This document shows positions 37,320-47,515 of a stretch of 64,000 bases of DNA, piece by piece. The notes under the pieces were generated by a model. That model saw only the letters and a program-made list of their open reading frames with translations, was not told the DNA's origin and ran no database searches. The stretch is from positions 62,001 through 126,000 of the forward strand of contig JAVKOQ010000124.1 in the NCBI GenBank assembly GCA_031835245.1. Reading direction: 5' to 3'. The position numbers were made by a program, and so were the translations under genes. This DNA comes from Balamuthia mandrillaris (lineage: Eukaryota > Discosea > Longamoebia > Balamuthiidae). Within the stretch, counting starts at the first letter, position 1, and each line of letters starts with the position of its first letter.

Positions 37320-38040
37320 ATGATGTCCACCGAGTCCACAGGAGAAGAGGAAAGGTGGCGTTCCTCCTCGCCGGCACTAAAGTTCGAGGTGCTAGCCACA
37401 TGGGGCCGAGCAAGGGCAAGCAAACTGACGCTCCCTCACCACGTGTGCGACACGCCCATGTTCATGCCGGTCGGCACGCAGGGCACCGTCAAAGGGCTCA
37501 CCTGCACCCAGATGGAGGAGCTGGACTGCCAGGTCATTCTGGGCAACACCTACCACCTCGGGCATCGCCCTGGAGGGGACCTCATAGAGAAAATGGGCGG
37601 GCTGCACACTTTCATGAACTGGAAGCGAGGCATGCTGACGGACAGCGGCGGCTTTCAGATGGTCTCTCTCCTCAAACTTGCAGAAATCACCGAAGTAAGC
37701 TCTGCTTTTTTTTTTCTTTCACTTTTTTTGTTGTTGTTTTTGTTGACTTGTTGCGAAAAAAAAAAAAAGGAAGGAGTAACGTTTCAGTCACCGCATGATG
37801 GGTCGCGGATGGTGCTCACCCCGGAACACTCCATGCACATTCAGAACCAGATCGGGGCTGATATCATGATGGCTCTAGATGATGTTGTTAGCAGCAAGAT
37901 ATCTGGACCACGCGTGGAGGAAGCCATGCACCGCACCATTCGGTTTATATCTTCCTTTTGTTTGTTATTGTTCTTGTTCTTCTTGTTCTCCTCCTCCTTA
38001 TCCCTCCTCCTTCTGCTTCTGCTTCTGTAGATGACTTACC

Positions 38041-38074
<34 letters not shown>

Positions 38075-38913
38075 GCGATGCCGTTATCTGGATTCTCTCT
38101 TTATGCTTTGGTTTAAAAAGGTGGATAGATAGATGTATAGCAGCCCACAAACGGCCAGAAACTCAAAACCTTTTTGGAATAGTACAAGGAGGATTGGACC
38201 CAGAGCTTAGAACCAAATGTGCACATGAACTGATAAAGAGGGATCTACCAGGGTATGCCATTGGCGGTCTTAGTGGAGGCGAAGCCAAAGACAAGTTTTG
38301 GAAGGTGGTTGCTCAGTGTTGTGAGCTGCTTCCAAAGAACAAACCTCGCTATCTCATGGGTGTTGGTTCGTGCCTTTCTCTCTCTCTATGCTTTCTTTAT
38401 CTCGCTTATTCTCTCTTCTCCCTTGAACCCAACTAACAAACCGAGCAAACGAAATGAAAAACAGGATATGCAGTAGACTTGGTGGTGTGTTCAGCGCTGG
38501 GCGTTGACATGTTTGACTGCGTCTTCCCCACCCGGACGGCCCGCTTCGGCACCGCGCTGGTGCCAGAGGGCTCCCTCCAGCTCAAGTCCAAACTCTACGA
38601 GCATGACTACAGCCCTATCGACTCCCGTTGCGGCTGCATGGTCTGCCAGCGATACACCCGCGCCTACCTCCACACCGTCGTCACCAAGGAGAACCTCGGC
38701 AGTCAGCTCCTTAGCTATCACAACATCGCCTACCAGATGCAGTTGATGCGGCAGATAAGGGAGGCCATCGTGCGGGGCTCATTGGATGAGTTTGTGCGGC
38801 AGTTCTTTAGGTTGCAGTTTCCGGATGGGAAGTATCCGGGCTGGGCTGTTGATGCTTTGGAAGTGGCCGGTATCTCTCTATCTCCACCCGAGCACCGAAC
38901 CAACGAACAATAA
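37320..38913 (+). CDS. QTRT1: Queuine tRNA-ribosyltransferase catalytic subunit 1
   Basis: Eukaryotic TGT catalytic subunit, which exchanges G34 for queuine in GUN-anticodon tRNAs. Exons: 37320-37694, 37770 to about 37942, about 38119-38363 and about 38465-38913. Motifs: [44 protein letters not shown] (general-base Asp), [63 protein letters not shown] (nucleophile Asp) and a zinc site [18 protein letters not shown] with LLSYHN. All catalytic residues are present, so an active enzyme is expected. The second acceptor is preceded by a poly(A) run rather than pyrimidines. The heterodimer partner QTRT2 is not in the window. Confidence 0.96.
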
Positions 38914-39289
38914 TTCTTTACAACAGCAAAAAATCAATAAAAATGACAAAAAATCAACGAAAGATTTTGTTTTTTCACAAAATAATGAATAACTGACACA
39001 AAAAAGTGGAATAATTTGATAAATATTGTTTAAGAAAGGAAAACCAATTTAAACAGAAGAAAGCAAAGGAAAGGCAGAACGGCCGTTCATCACTGCAAAG
39101 TTTTTGTTGTCCTTGGATCTTATGATCTTTGCGCCGCCTTAGTTCATCACTGCAAACCACTTTTGTTTTTTCCCTCTTCTAAGGGTGAGCAGATACTACG
39201 TTAACACTCACCCACACACAAAAAACACACATTTGAGGAACAAGTAGCAGAGAAGAAGCTACTTTATCTATTTATTTGCTGCACCGACG
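38914..39289 (+). other. Intergenic region with short direct repeat
   Basis: No gene supported in these 376 bases. AATAAA-like signals occur just after the QTRT1 stop (38936 area). GTTCATCACTGCAAA occurs twice, at about 39085 and about 39142. Confidence 0.4.
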
Positions 39290-40218
39290 ATGATGCACCA
39301 ACAAAACAACAACAATGGCTTTCGGAGAGAAGGGGACTGGGATTGTGCTCTTTGTGGAGACATGAACTTTGCCCACCGGGACCAGTGCCGCAAGTGTGGT
39401 GCTCCCAAAGAGGGCGGCGACGCCGAGGCACTCGGCGAAAACGCCACCGACACAACCCCTCCTCAACAAAACTTTACCCCCACTTTGAGCGTACGTGGCG
39501 CTCCTTCCCATCATTCTCTCAAAGTCTCTCTTTCGTTGTTGCTCGATCTCACATCTCTCTCTCTGCCCCATAGAACTTTAAACCGGGAGATTGGGTCTGC
39601 TCCAACTGCCAAGACGTAAACTTTGCCTCGCGCTCCATTTGCAGAAAGTGCCAGAGCCCCCACCCCCAACACAGCAACGCCCGGCCCGGCGACTGGATCT
39701 GCAGGCAATGCCACGACCTCAACTTTGCCTCCCGGCAACAGTGCCGCAAGTGCTTTGCGCCGCACCCTCAACTGCAACGGGTAGCAGCTGCCGTTCAACA
39801 CCAGCAACAGCAGTATTATGGGGCTCCTGCTTTTATGGCTCAACAGCAACAACAACACGTGATGATGATGATGGCAGCTGCAGCAGCTGCTGGCGGGGTT
39901 GGTGCTCCTGTTGGCGGTTTCTTGCCCGCTGGCGGTGTTGCCCATGGCGGTCGTTTTGGAGGTGGCGGCGGCGGCGGTGGGGGAGGAAGCAATGCCAGGC
40001 CAGGGGATTGGTATTGTCCCCAATGTAACGACCTCAACTTTGCCTCGCGCAACGAGTGCCGGGAGTGTGGCGCCGTGCCGGATGCCTCCACCCAGAGAGT
40101 GGGCGTTAAGCAGGGAGATTGGTTCTGCCCTAGCTGCCAAGACTTGAACTTCTCCTCCCGAGAGGTCTGTCGCAAGTGCAGCACGCCAAAGCCCTCTTCT
40201 TCTGCTGTCGATGAATAG
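39290..40218 (+). CDS. RanBP2-type zinc-finger array protein (five fingers)
   Basis: Two exons (39290-39489 and about 39574-40218). Five RanBP2/NZF-type fingers with the W-x-C-x2-C...N-x6-C-x2-C pattern: GDWDCALCGDMNFAHRDQC, GDWVCSNCQDVNFASRSIC, GDWICRQCHDLNFASRQQC, GDWYCPQCNDLNFASRNEC and GDWFCPSCQDLNFSSREVC. Each keeps the Asn before Phe, which is typical of RNA-binding (ZRANB2-like) rather than ubiquitin-binding fingers. Fingers 3 and 4 are separated by a Gln/Ala/Gly-rich linker (poly-Gln, poly-Met, poly-Ala and a ten-Gly run). A single-stranded RNA-binding role is inferred. Confidence 0.9.
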
Positions 40219-40336
40219 CCCGCACCCATCCCAACCAACAATGAAAGAAAGAAGTTACAGTTTGTTTCTTTTCTCTTTCTTCTATCTTATTTATAGGAGG
40301 TCGTTTTTCTTTTTCTTCTTTTTTTAAACAGTGGTG

Positions 40337-40722
40337 TCAGTGATCCACTTTTTCCTTTCCTTTTGTTTTGTTTCCGTTAACTTCCTCTTCGTTTGCCCGT
40401 TTTGTATCTTCTTCTGTCTCTTCTTCCTCCTCCTCGCTTTCTTTATCATTTGCGTTATGTTTATGTTCTTCGTCCATCTCTCCTGTTGAGGTATTCTCAC
40501 TCGGTACAACACCAATGCCTTGCTTCCGCATATGCACCTTTGTTATGTTTTTCTTTGTGAGTAATGGGAAGAAAAAACGAGAAAGAATGAAATAAGATAC
40601 CTGAATGTACATGTTTACTTCGTCGGCGCGACATAAGAATGGGAAGTTGCCGCCCGTCTTCAGATATGCTATTTTAGCCTTTTTGCTGTTGTGAGTACTG
40701 GTCAAGCTCTCTCTCTCTCTCC

Positions 40723-40762
<40 letters not shown>

Positions 40763-40901
40763 AATGCAAATATAAAGCAAAGAGAAAAAGACAGCGATTG
40801 AAAAAAGCATTACCTTTGGGTATGTATCTATCACTTGTTGTAGAAGAGAATATGGCACAGAAACGGGGTCGAGACTCTGCAAAAACTGATTAACATTGTT
40901 C

Positions 40902-40935
<34 letters not shown>

Positions 40936-41928
40936 AACGGTGATTATAGTGATTGCTGATTGAGGGATCGGAAGGTCGTATGGAGCAAAGTTGGTAGGAC
41001 TACAAGTCAACGTCAAGCGAGATACCAAATCAGCATGCGAGAAATCGTCCACCTGTGCCACCATAAAGTCAACCGACTGAGCGATGGAGGCTTCCATCTT
41101 TCCTCTTGGAAAGTTTGACAGAAGCATTCGTTTGAGCAAAAACTCGGGAGCAAGACCAAACCTGTTGTTTGTATGATTTAGCAGCTTGTACGAACAAGAT
41201 GGAAGAGAATAGAGACGCAAAGAGAGAGAGAGAGAGAGAGAGAACCAACATGCCCAAACAAGGAGCTTTTGCTGCAAAGTGGTTCAGGTTGATGATGGCA
41301 TTACATAGAATGATAGAGGCCACGCGTTGTGGCCTGCATTGAGCAAAGTAGAGAGCTTGAAAACCTCCTAGTGCTAATTTTTGTCCCGCAAAGACGAATG
41401 AGAAAGTGAAGAGAACGAGACTTGTGGGCGACAGAACGGAAAACGAGAGAAGAGAGGAGAGAGAGAGAAAGAGAGAGAAGAGAAGAGAAGCAGAGTAGAT
41501 AGCATACTTGTGCCAAAGAGGTGAACTTTTGTGTTGTTAAGGCCTATTCTCACTAGAAAGCGATCAAAGCCTTTCACCCAACTATAATGAGACATGTAAG
41601 GGGGGGCTTGTACCTGTTTGTTTCTTTTCGTTCAGTGATGAAAACAAGAAATAAGAGGCAAAAACAAAGAAAAATAACAAACCGAAATGACACGATAGCC
41701 ACGAGAGGATAAGCCCACGATCTGCTTGTAAAAGGACTCGGCAGTGCCGCTGGTCCCACAGAGACAAATCAAAGGCGGGCACTCGCGAGGGCCGTAGTCG
41801 TAGTACTTCCAAACGGCCTCTCCCTCGCTGTGCTCCACCACCACTCGGTTCAAGGCCACCCAGCTGCGAAAGTTCTTGTAGGCAGCGTCCTCCACCTCCT
41901 CCGCGCGAGGCATGAACTTCCTCTTCAT
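40337..41928 (-). CDS. SPG21: Maspardin (SPG21), alpha/beta-hydrolase-fold protein
   Basis: Maspardin family protein, an endosome/trans-Golgi alpha/beta-hydrolase-like adaptor. Starts MKRKFMPRAEEVEDAAYKNF. Then come WVALNRVVVEHS, VWKYYDYGPRECPPLICLCG, GTSGTAESFYKQIVGLSSRG, the nucleophile elbow VHLFGTSLGGFQALYFAQ, RVASIILCNAIINL, APEFLLKRMLLSNFPRGKME, SVDFMVAQVDDFSHADLVSR, LTLTCSPTNFAPY and AKIAYLKTGGNFPFLCRADEVNMY. All appear in the human maspardin order. The C-terminal tail is acidic (EEEEEETEEDTKR). Several introns; those near 40902 and 41221 have sense-strand (CT)n, while the one near 40700-40760 has it on the opposite strand. Confidence 0.9.
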
Positions 41929-41976
41929 CTTTCGTTACCTTTTGTCTACGTTTTTTTGAAAAAATTCGCACGTCTA

Positions 41977-42080
41977 CGATAATTCATATTTTTATCGCAA
42001 AAGTATCGACAATAATTTTTGTGTTCAATTATCGAGGTAATTAAATTGATTTTTCACCGTTTATGGTATAATTATCGATA
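41977..42080. promoter_or_regulatory. Cluster of ATTATCGAT-like motifs in SPG21/membrane-protein promoter
   Basis: Within the 289-bp divergent gap: CGATAATT at 41977, TTTATCGC at 41991, TATCGACAATAATT at 42004, CAATTATCGAGGTAATT at 42026-42042 and TAATTATCGATA at 42069-42080. At least five related motifs in about 100 AT-rich bases. Confidence 0.5.
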
Positions 42081-42217
42081 CGCAATATCATAAGATAAAA
42101 AAGAAAGAAACAAAGAAAGAAGTAAACCCGAAAGCTTTTTTCTTCTCTTGCCTCTTCCTTTTATTTTTTTTTCTTCCCTTCTCTCGCTCGCATTTTTGAA
42201 AAAAAAAAACCAAAAAA

Positions 42218-42571
42218 ATGGGCCTCTCGAAATGCAACTGCTTCTACGGCTTTTGGTACTCGTTTTCATTGCCGGCGACCGTTTGGAACAAGTTTTGGAT
42301 GCCATGCGGCGGAGCGGATCGTGACCCCGGCCTCGTGTGCCTGCGAGCGACGATGTGGCTGGTGCTGATAGCGTGGTGGCTCTGTATAGTTTGCTTTGTG
42401 CTCATTCTGGTCGGCCTCATCATGGACGTTATATGCTGCGTCATTTGGCTCGTCACTCTCGGCTTTTGTTTCACGGTATCTTTTTTTTTTCTCTCGTCTT
42501 CATTGTTTTCTCTCCTTCTTGTTTCCTTTCATCCTTCTTTCTCTTTCTCTCTTTCTCTTTCGTCGTTTCTC

Positions 42572-42618
<47 letters not shown>

Positions 42619-42756
42619 TACTCTCGTCACCCATTCTCTCCCTCTCTTTATTTCTGTTGACAATACTTCTTTTCTTGTGGTCAAAAGAACTGTTCTCCAG
42701 CAGAGCAATGCTGCCAAGCTACCGGTGATACGGAACCGTTCGAATGCCTCGTTTAG
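42218..42756 (+). CDS. Small Cys-rich membrane protein, function unknown
   Basis: I do not recognise this protein. Exon 1 (42218-42475) starts MGLSKCNCFYGFWYSFSLPA and holds one long hydrophobic segment rich in Trp, Cys and Val (WLVLIAWWLCIVCFVLILVG, then MDVICCVIWLVTLGFCF), probably a two-helix hairpin. The intron contains long (CT)n. The likely second exon (42688-42756) gives NCSPAEQCCQATGDTEPFEC, LV, stop, for 108 residues in phase. A competing acceptor (after TTCTCCAG at about 42700) would give a longer, low-complexity tail and looks less natural. Cys clusters at both ends could be palmitoylated (inference). Evidence: clean ATG after a promoter-like motif cluster, and phase-compatible exons. 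Confidence 0.55.
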
Positions 42757-42814
42757 TCCCTCTTTCTCTCTTCTCTCTTCGCTCTTCTCTCTTCGCTTCT
42801 CTCTGTCAAATCTT

Positions 42815-42884
42815 TCGATCGATATCGAAGAAAATTATCGCGATAAAAATTTTGTGTGTAAAAAAATTCAATTATCGTGATATT
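42815..42884 (+). promoter_or_regulatory. ATCGAT/ATTATCG motifs upstream of MYG1
   Basis: TCGATCGATATCGA at 42815-42828, ATTATCGCGATAA at 42834-42846 and CAATTATCGTGATATT at 42869-42884, immediately upstream of the MYG1 ATG at 42910. Confidence 0.45.
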
Positions 42885-42909
42885 TTTTGTTGAACAAAGA
42901 AAGAAATTT

Positions 42910-44842
42910 ATGAGAAGGAAAGCGACGGCACTCTTTGGCCTTTCTGCTCCTTTGTCTTCGTCTTCTTCTTTGCGCAGAGTTGGCTTGTTTCCGCCGGCGG
43001 TTTCTCGTCCTGTCCACCACTTTCCTCCGTTGGCTTCTTCCTTTCACCAGTCCCGTTGGCTCAGTAGCATGATGCAAAGCTTCAAGGTTTGATTTTTTTT
43101 TTTCTTGCCCATTTTCATACCCTCTTTCTCTCTCTCTGCCCTCGGCCCTCGGCCCTCTGCTCTCTGCTCTCTGCTCTCTGCTCTCTCTCTCCCACATTTG
43201 TTTAACACAAAACCTCAGAAAATAGGAACGCACAGCGGCAGCTTTCACTGCGATGAAGCTCTCGCTTGTTTTATGCTTCGTCAGCTGCCAGAGTTCTCAG
43301 ACGCCGCCGTGGTGAGGTCCAGAGACCCCGCTGTCCTCAACGAGTGCGACATTTTGGTTGACGTTGGCGGCGAATATGACGTTGAGAGGTGAGACCTTTT
43401 TTTCTTTCGTGGCTAACGCGTGTTGTCATGTATTCTTCTTTCTGTTTCTTCTTTGCTTCTCCGCTTTTCGTTCTTCTCTATTTTTTTTTGATGTGCAGGA
43501 GACGCTTTGATCACCACCAAAGAGGTTTTACGGAGACATTTGACTCTAAACATAAGATCAAGTTGAGCTCTGCAGGTCTCATTTTCAAGTTAGTACTTTT
43601 GTGCTTTCTTTATTTTTTCCTCTCCTTCTCTAACGTTAAAATGCAACAACAATAAAGACACTATGGCAAGAGAGTGATCGCCGAAGCACTTGGTACCGAC
43701 GAAAAGACTACTGAACTGATCTATCAGGAGGCCTACGATGTACGCTCATATTCTTGTTTTTTTTTTTTAAAGAGATAGTGGTTGCATTTGCTAACTTTCT
43801 TAAAACATACATAGACCTTTATTGAAGCATTGGATGGCATCGATAATGGTGTAATGCAATATCCAGGCGACATAGAGCCAGCTTATCATAGCTCAACAGA
43901 CTTGCCCTCTCGCGTCGGCCATCTCAACCCACCATGGAACGTTCCTGAAGAAACAGTTGACCTTAATGTATCTATTTCTTCTGCTTTTTCTCTCTCACTC
44001 TTTCTCGCTCTCCCCTCCCAGTAGTGACACATGAATGTTTACAATGCTCCTATAGGAACGTTTTGCGAAGGCGATGGCACTTGCTGGAGGCGAGTTTTTG
44101 GACCACATTAAGCACATCAAGGAAGTATGTACTTTTTGTTATTAAATCCTACTTTTCTTGTCTGACACTGCTTAAAAGTCGTACCTGCCAGCAAGAGAGT
44201 TAGTGGAGCGAGCTATCTTGTCCAGAGATGCTGACTTTAACACCAAAGACTCGGAAGTCATCATTTTAGGTACACCGTACTCTTGTTAGAGGGAGACAGC
44301 GCGTGCAAAATTACTTAACTTTTTTTAAAAAAAACTCCCAGAACATTATTGTCCATGGAAGCGGCATTTGTTCCAGCTGGAGAGTTATCACAATATCTCA
44401 GTTCCCATTAAGTATGTTCTCTATCAGGACCAAAGCGGTGCTTGGTGCGTTACACTTCTCTTCTCTACGCTTTTTTCTCTTCTGCGGTTTCTTATATGTT
44501 TTCTCTACTCTATTTTTAAACAAAAAAGGCGGATTCAATGTGTATCTGAGCGTCCGTCCTCATTCGTCAACCGACTGTCTTTGCCTGAGGAATGGAGAGG
44601 TCTCAGAGATGATGCTCTCTCCCAAGCAGCTGGTGTGGAGGGCTGCATCTTTATTCGTATCCTTTTCCCCATGCTTCTTCTCTCTCTCTCACACTTTAAA
44701 ATTAGTAACTGGGCAGTACGTACCTTGACCACAAATAACAGATGCGACAGGATTTATTGGTGGTGCCAAGACGAAAGAAGGCGTTATAGCATTAGCGCAA
44801 AAGGCTCTCAGCATCGCTCGTCAAAAGCAAGAATCCAGTTAG
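42910..44842 (+). CDS. MYG1: MYG1 exonuclease (UPF0160, DHH-like)
   Basis: MYG1 family 3'-5' RNA exonuclease, dual nuclear/nucleolar and mitochondrial in animals. The first about 55 residues are Arg/Ser-rich and targeting-like (MRRKATALFGLSAP ... FHQSRWLSSMM). Core motifs: IGTHSGSFHCDEALACFMLR, VVRSRDPAVLNECDILVDVG, RRRFDHHQRGFTETF (DHH motif), KIKLSSAGLIFK, IYQEAYDTFIEALDGIDNGV, SRVGHLNPPWN, LAGGEFLDHI, SLPEEWRGLRDDALSQAAGV and the end ATGFIGGAKTKEGVIALAQK. His and Asp metal ligands are present. About nine exons. The first intron contains a (CTGCTCT)n minisatellite near 43155-43190. Confidence 0.94.
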
Positions 44843-44945
44843 AAGCACAACGAATCTCTTTGTTACCCTAACCGGCTTATATTGACAACAAAGAAGAGAA
44901 ATGACTCATCTTTACCTTAAAAAGCCATCTATCTCACACTTAGGA

Positions 44946-45576
44946 ATCACTGTCTTGGTAGAAGATGCATCACCACATCATCAGCGCGCAGAGTCACCGT
45001 GAGAGTGGCCTTCAAGTCATGTCCTTCCACCATTCTCAATTGGTACCTTTGCAACGTCTTTTTGGTGTATGTTTTTTGTCAGAGAAGAGCGAAGAGAAGG
45101 AGAAAAGGAGAAGCAGAGCAGAGACGAGAGAAACTAACCATCGCAATAACAACTTTAGTCTCCATTATGGCCAAGTATTGGCCTGATGAGTAGGTTAGTC
45201 GTCAGTCGGTGGAATAAGAAAGCGAGACAGCAACTAACCAATGCAGCTTCTGCGACCACGAGAGAAAGGAAGATAAGCATGGGAATGGGCCAACGGTTCT
45301 TTGAACCGTTCCGGACGGAATTGGTGTGGATCTTTCCAAAGCCTTTCGTCCCTGTGCAGTTGCCATGGCCATATCTCCACCAATGTCTTCGTCAAAGAGA
45401 AGAGCAAGCGAGTCAACAAATATACCAAGGAACAGGAGAGGGAGAGAGAGAGAGAGACACGTACGCCTTTTGGAATATGATAGCCGCCAATAACGTCGTC
45501 TTTCGCCATAAGACGATCAGCTAACTGCACTGCTGGCGGATACAGCCTTTGACAACGCATTCAGTTAAAAGCTCAT

Positions 45577-45607
<31 letters not shown>

Positions 45608-47222
45608 GAGACCTCATGCATTCCTTCACGAACAAGTCAAGGTATTCCAGTTGACCCATGAGTTGAGGGGTTGGTATTTGTTCGCCAAGCACCTCATCTA
45701 TTTCCTGCATGACTTTAGCTTCTTGCTCTGGATATTTGGATAGAAGATAAAACGCAAAGGCCGATGCGTTGGCAGTAGTCTCTGCAAAGAAAGAACATTT
45801 CTATCGTCAATACAGGAGAACTCAAAATGAGAGAGAGAGAGAGAGAGAGAGAAGAGGTTGAAGATAAGGCCACACAAGTACCATGTCCGGCAAGCAAGAT
45901 GGACATGGCTTCATCCACAAGTTGCTGATCGCTCAACCTTTCTCCGGTGTCTTCATCCACGGCTCGTAATAGCCTGTCCAAGACATCCATCTTGGCGTGG
46001 TTGTCGGTATTCTTCTCGTCCAACATCATCCTCTGTCTCTTGGTTCGGATGATCTGTAGCAACGAGTCATCGATGACTTTCTTGGCAGCGTCGAAGCGGC
46101 GCGCTCCTCTCGAGAACGGCAGCTTGTGGAACGGAAGCTGTTGGAACACTCTCTTCTCTGTCTCTTCCAACACTTCCGTGATTGCTCTGCTGAGAGCTCC
46201 TTCTTTGTCGGTGAGCGCGTTCAACTCGTGGCTGAATGCTGCCAAAGAGATGACGTCCAACGCAAACTTAACCACAAAAAAACAACGTGAGAAGCAAGAA
46301 CAAGAGAAGGTCAAGAGAGAGAGAGAGAGAGAGAGATGAGAGTACATTGGCCATTTCTTCTCTAACGTTGATGCTCTGTAGATCCTTCCATCGGTCAAGG
46401 GCCACTAGAGCGGTTTTGGTGATGGCAGGAAAGGCTTCTCTCATGCTCGTCGCTGAGAACACAGGTTGCTAGGGTTATGGTCATGCCAGGCATTAGCATC
46501 GCTTGCTGCAAAAGACGTGGGGGCCAAAGGGAAGCAAGAAGAAGTGGACAGTGGTACCATTATTTTTCTTTGTCGTTTCCAAAACTCTCCTATTGCTCAT
46601 TCTTTGCATCAGCACAAGAAGAAGGAAGAAGGAAGAAGGAAGAAGGAAGAAGGAAGAAGGAAGAAAGAGAAAGGAAGAAGGAAGAAGGAAGAAGGAAGAC
46701 GAACAAGAACGAGAACAAGAACACCAAGAGGGAGAGCAAAACAGAAGAATAAGAAGAAGAAAGCAAAAAAAACAAAACGGACCTTGACTAACCAACAAGC
46801 CATTACCAACGATCTCCGCCATGAAGGGGTCCCTCTCCTTCTCAAAGGAGGCAGCGCTATCACCGGACAAGACGTGCTGAGCCCACTGCGGGCTGCTGAC
46901 GAGCAAGATCGGCTGCCTGAAGTAATGGTAGCGCGAGACGCCCTCCTCCCCGCCGTACCTCTCGGCCAGGGCGCAGATGGCGGCCAAGGGGTCCTCCGAC
47001 AGCTCCTTCACGTTCCCAAAGAAGAAGCTAGGAGGAGGGCCTGGTACGTGTGCCAATGCTTTGCTGGGCGTTAACTTGAGAGAGAGATCAGCAGAGGTTT
47101 GATCGATGATGAAAGAGAAAAGAGGGAGAAGAAACCTTTTTGAAGAGAAAGGTGAGCAAGAGGACTACAAGGGTGAATAGGGTGGTGCTCCACAACGTCC
47201 ATGCTGAGGACCATCCCAACAT
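44946..47222 (-). CDS. Cytochrome P450 monooxygenase
   Basis: Membrane-anchored haem-thiolate monooxygenase. Exon 1 (start ATG at 47222) gives a signal-anchor MLGWSSAWTLW ... LVVLLLTFLFKK, and the next exon joins LTPSKALAHVPGPPPSFFFG (proline hinge). Further blocks: SSPQWAQHVLSGD, NGLLVSQ, QPVFSATSMREAFPAITKTA, REEMANV, ALDVISLAAF, the I-helix MSILLAGHGTETTA, K-helix ECMRLYPPAV (ExxR), RPERFKE and the haem loop FSRGRRSCIGQYLA (FxxGxRxCxG with the Cys ligand). All P450 signatures are intact. The exon between NGLLVSQ and QPVFS is not resolved, so a small exon may be missed. Introns contain (CT)n in sense orientation and one (GAAGGAA)n-like tract at 46619-46700. The substrate is unknown. Confidence 0.9.
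46619..46700 (+). repeat. (GAAGGAA)n tract in P450 intron
   Basis: About eleven AAGAAGG heptamers with one GAGAAAG interruption, inside a P450 intron (pyrimidine on the sense strand). Confidence 0.9.
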
Positions 47223-47515
47223 TGCTTTTTTCTTTCTTTCGGCTTTTGAGAAAATAAAAAGCGTTACTATGGTCTCCCTCTCCTCCTCCTCTTCTTCGAT
47301 GCAAAAAAAAAAAAAAAGAAGTCGTTTGGTGAAAGAAAAGAGCGTGAAGAGAGAGAACAAGTTCTTTCCTCCAGTGGTTCAACGAACGAGCAAGCAAGAT
47401 GAAAAAAGAAAGAAGGAAAGAAGGAAAGAGCTCGAGCAGTATTCAAAAACAAAACAAACTTTATTTTCATAATAATGCACGCGGTGCTCATCGCCGCTGA
47501 GGCTCTTTCGTTCGG

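Noticed and set aside
40700-40760. CT tract with CCTCCCTCG interruptions as a possible promoter GA element
   Set aside because: It lies inside an SPG21 intron between coding exons, so it is treated as an intronic microsatellite.
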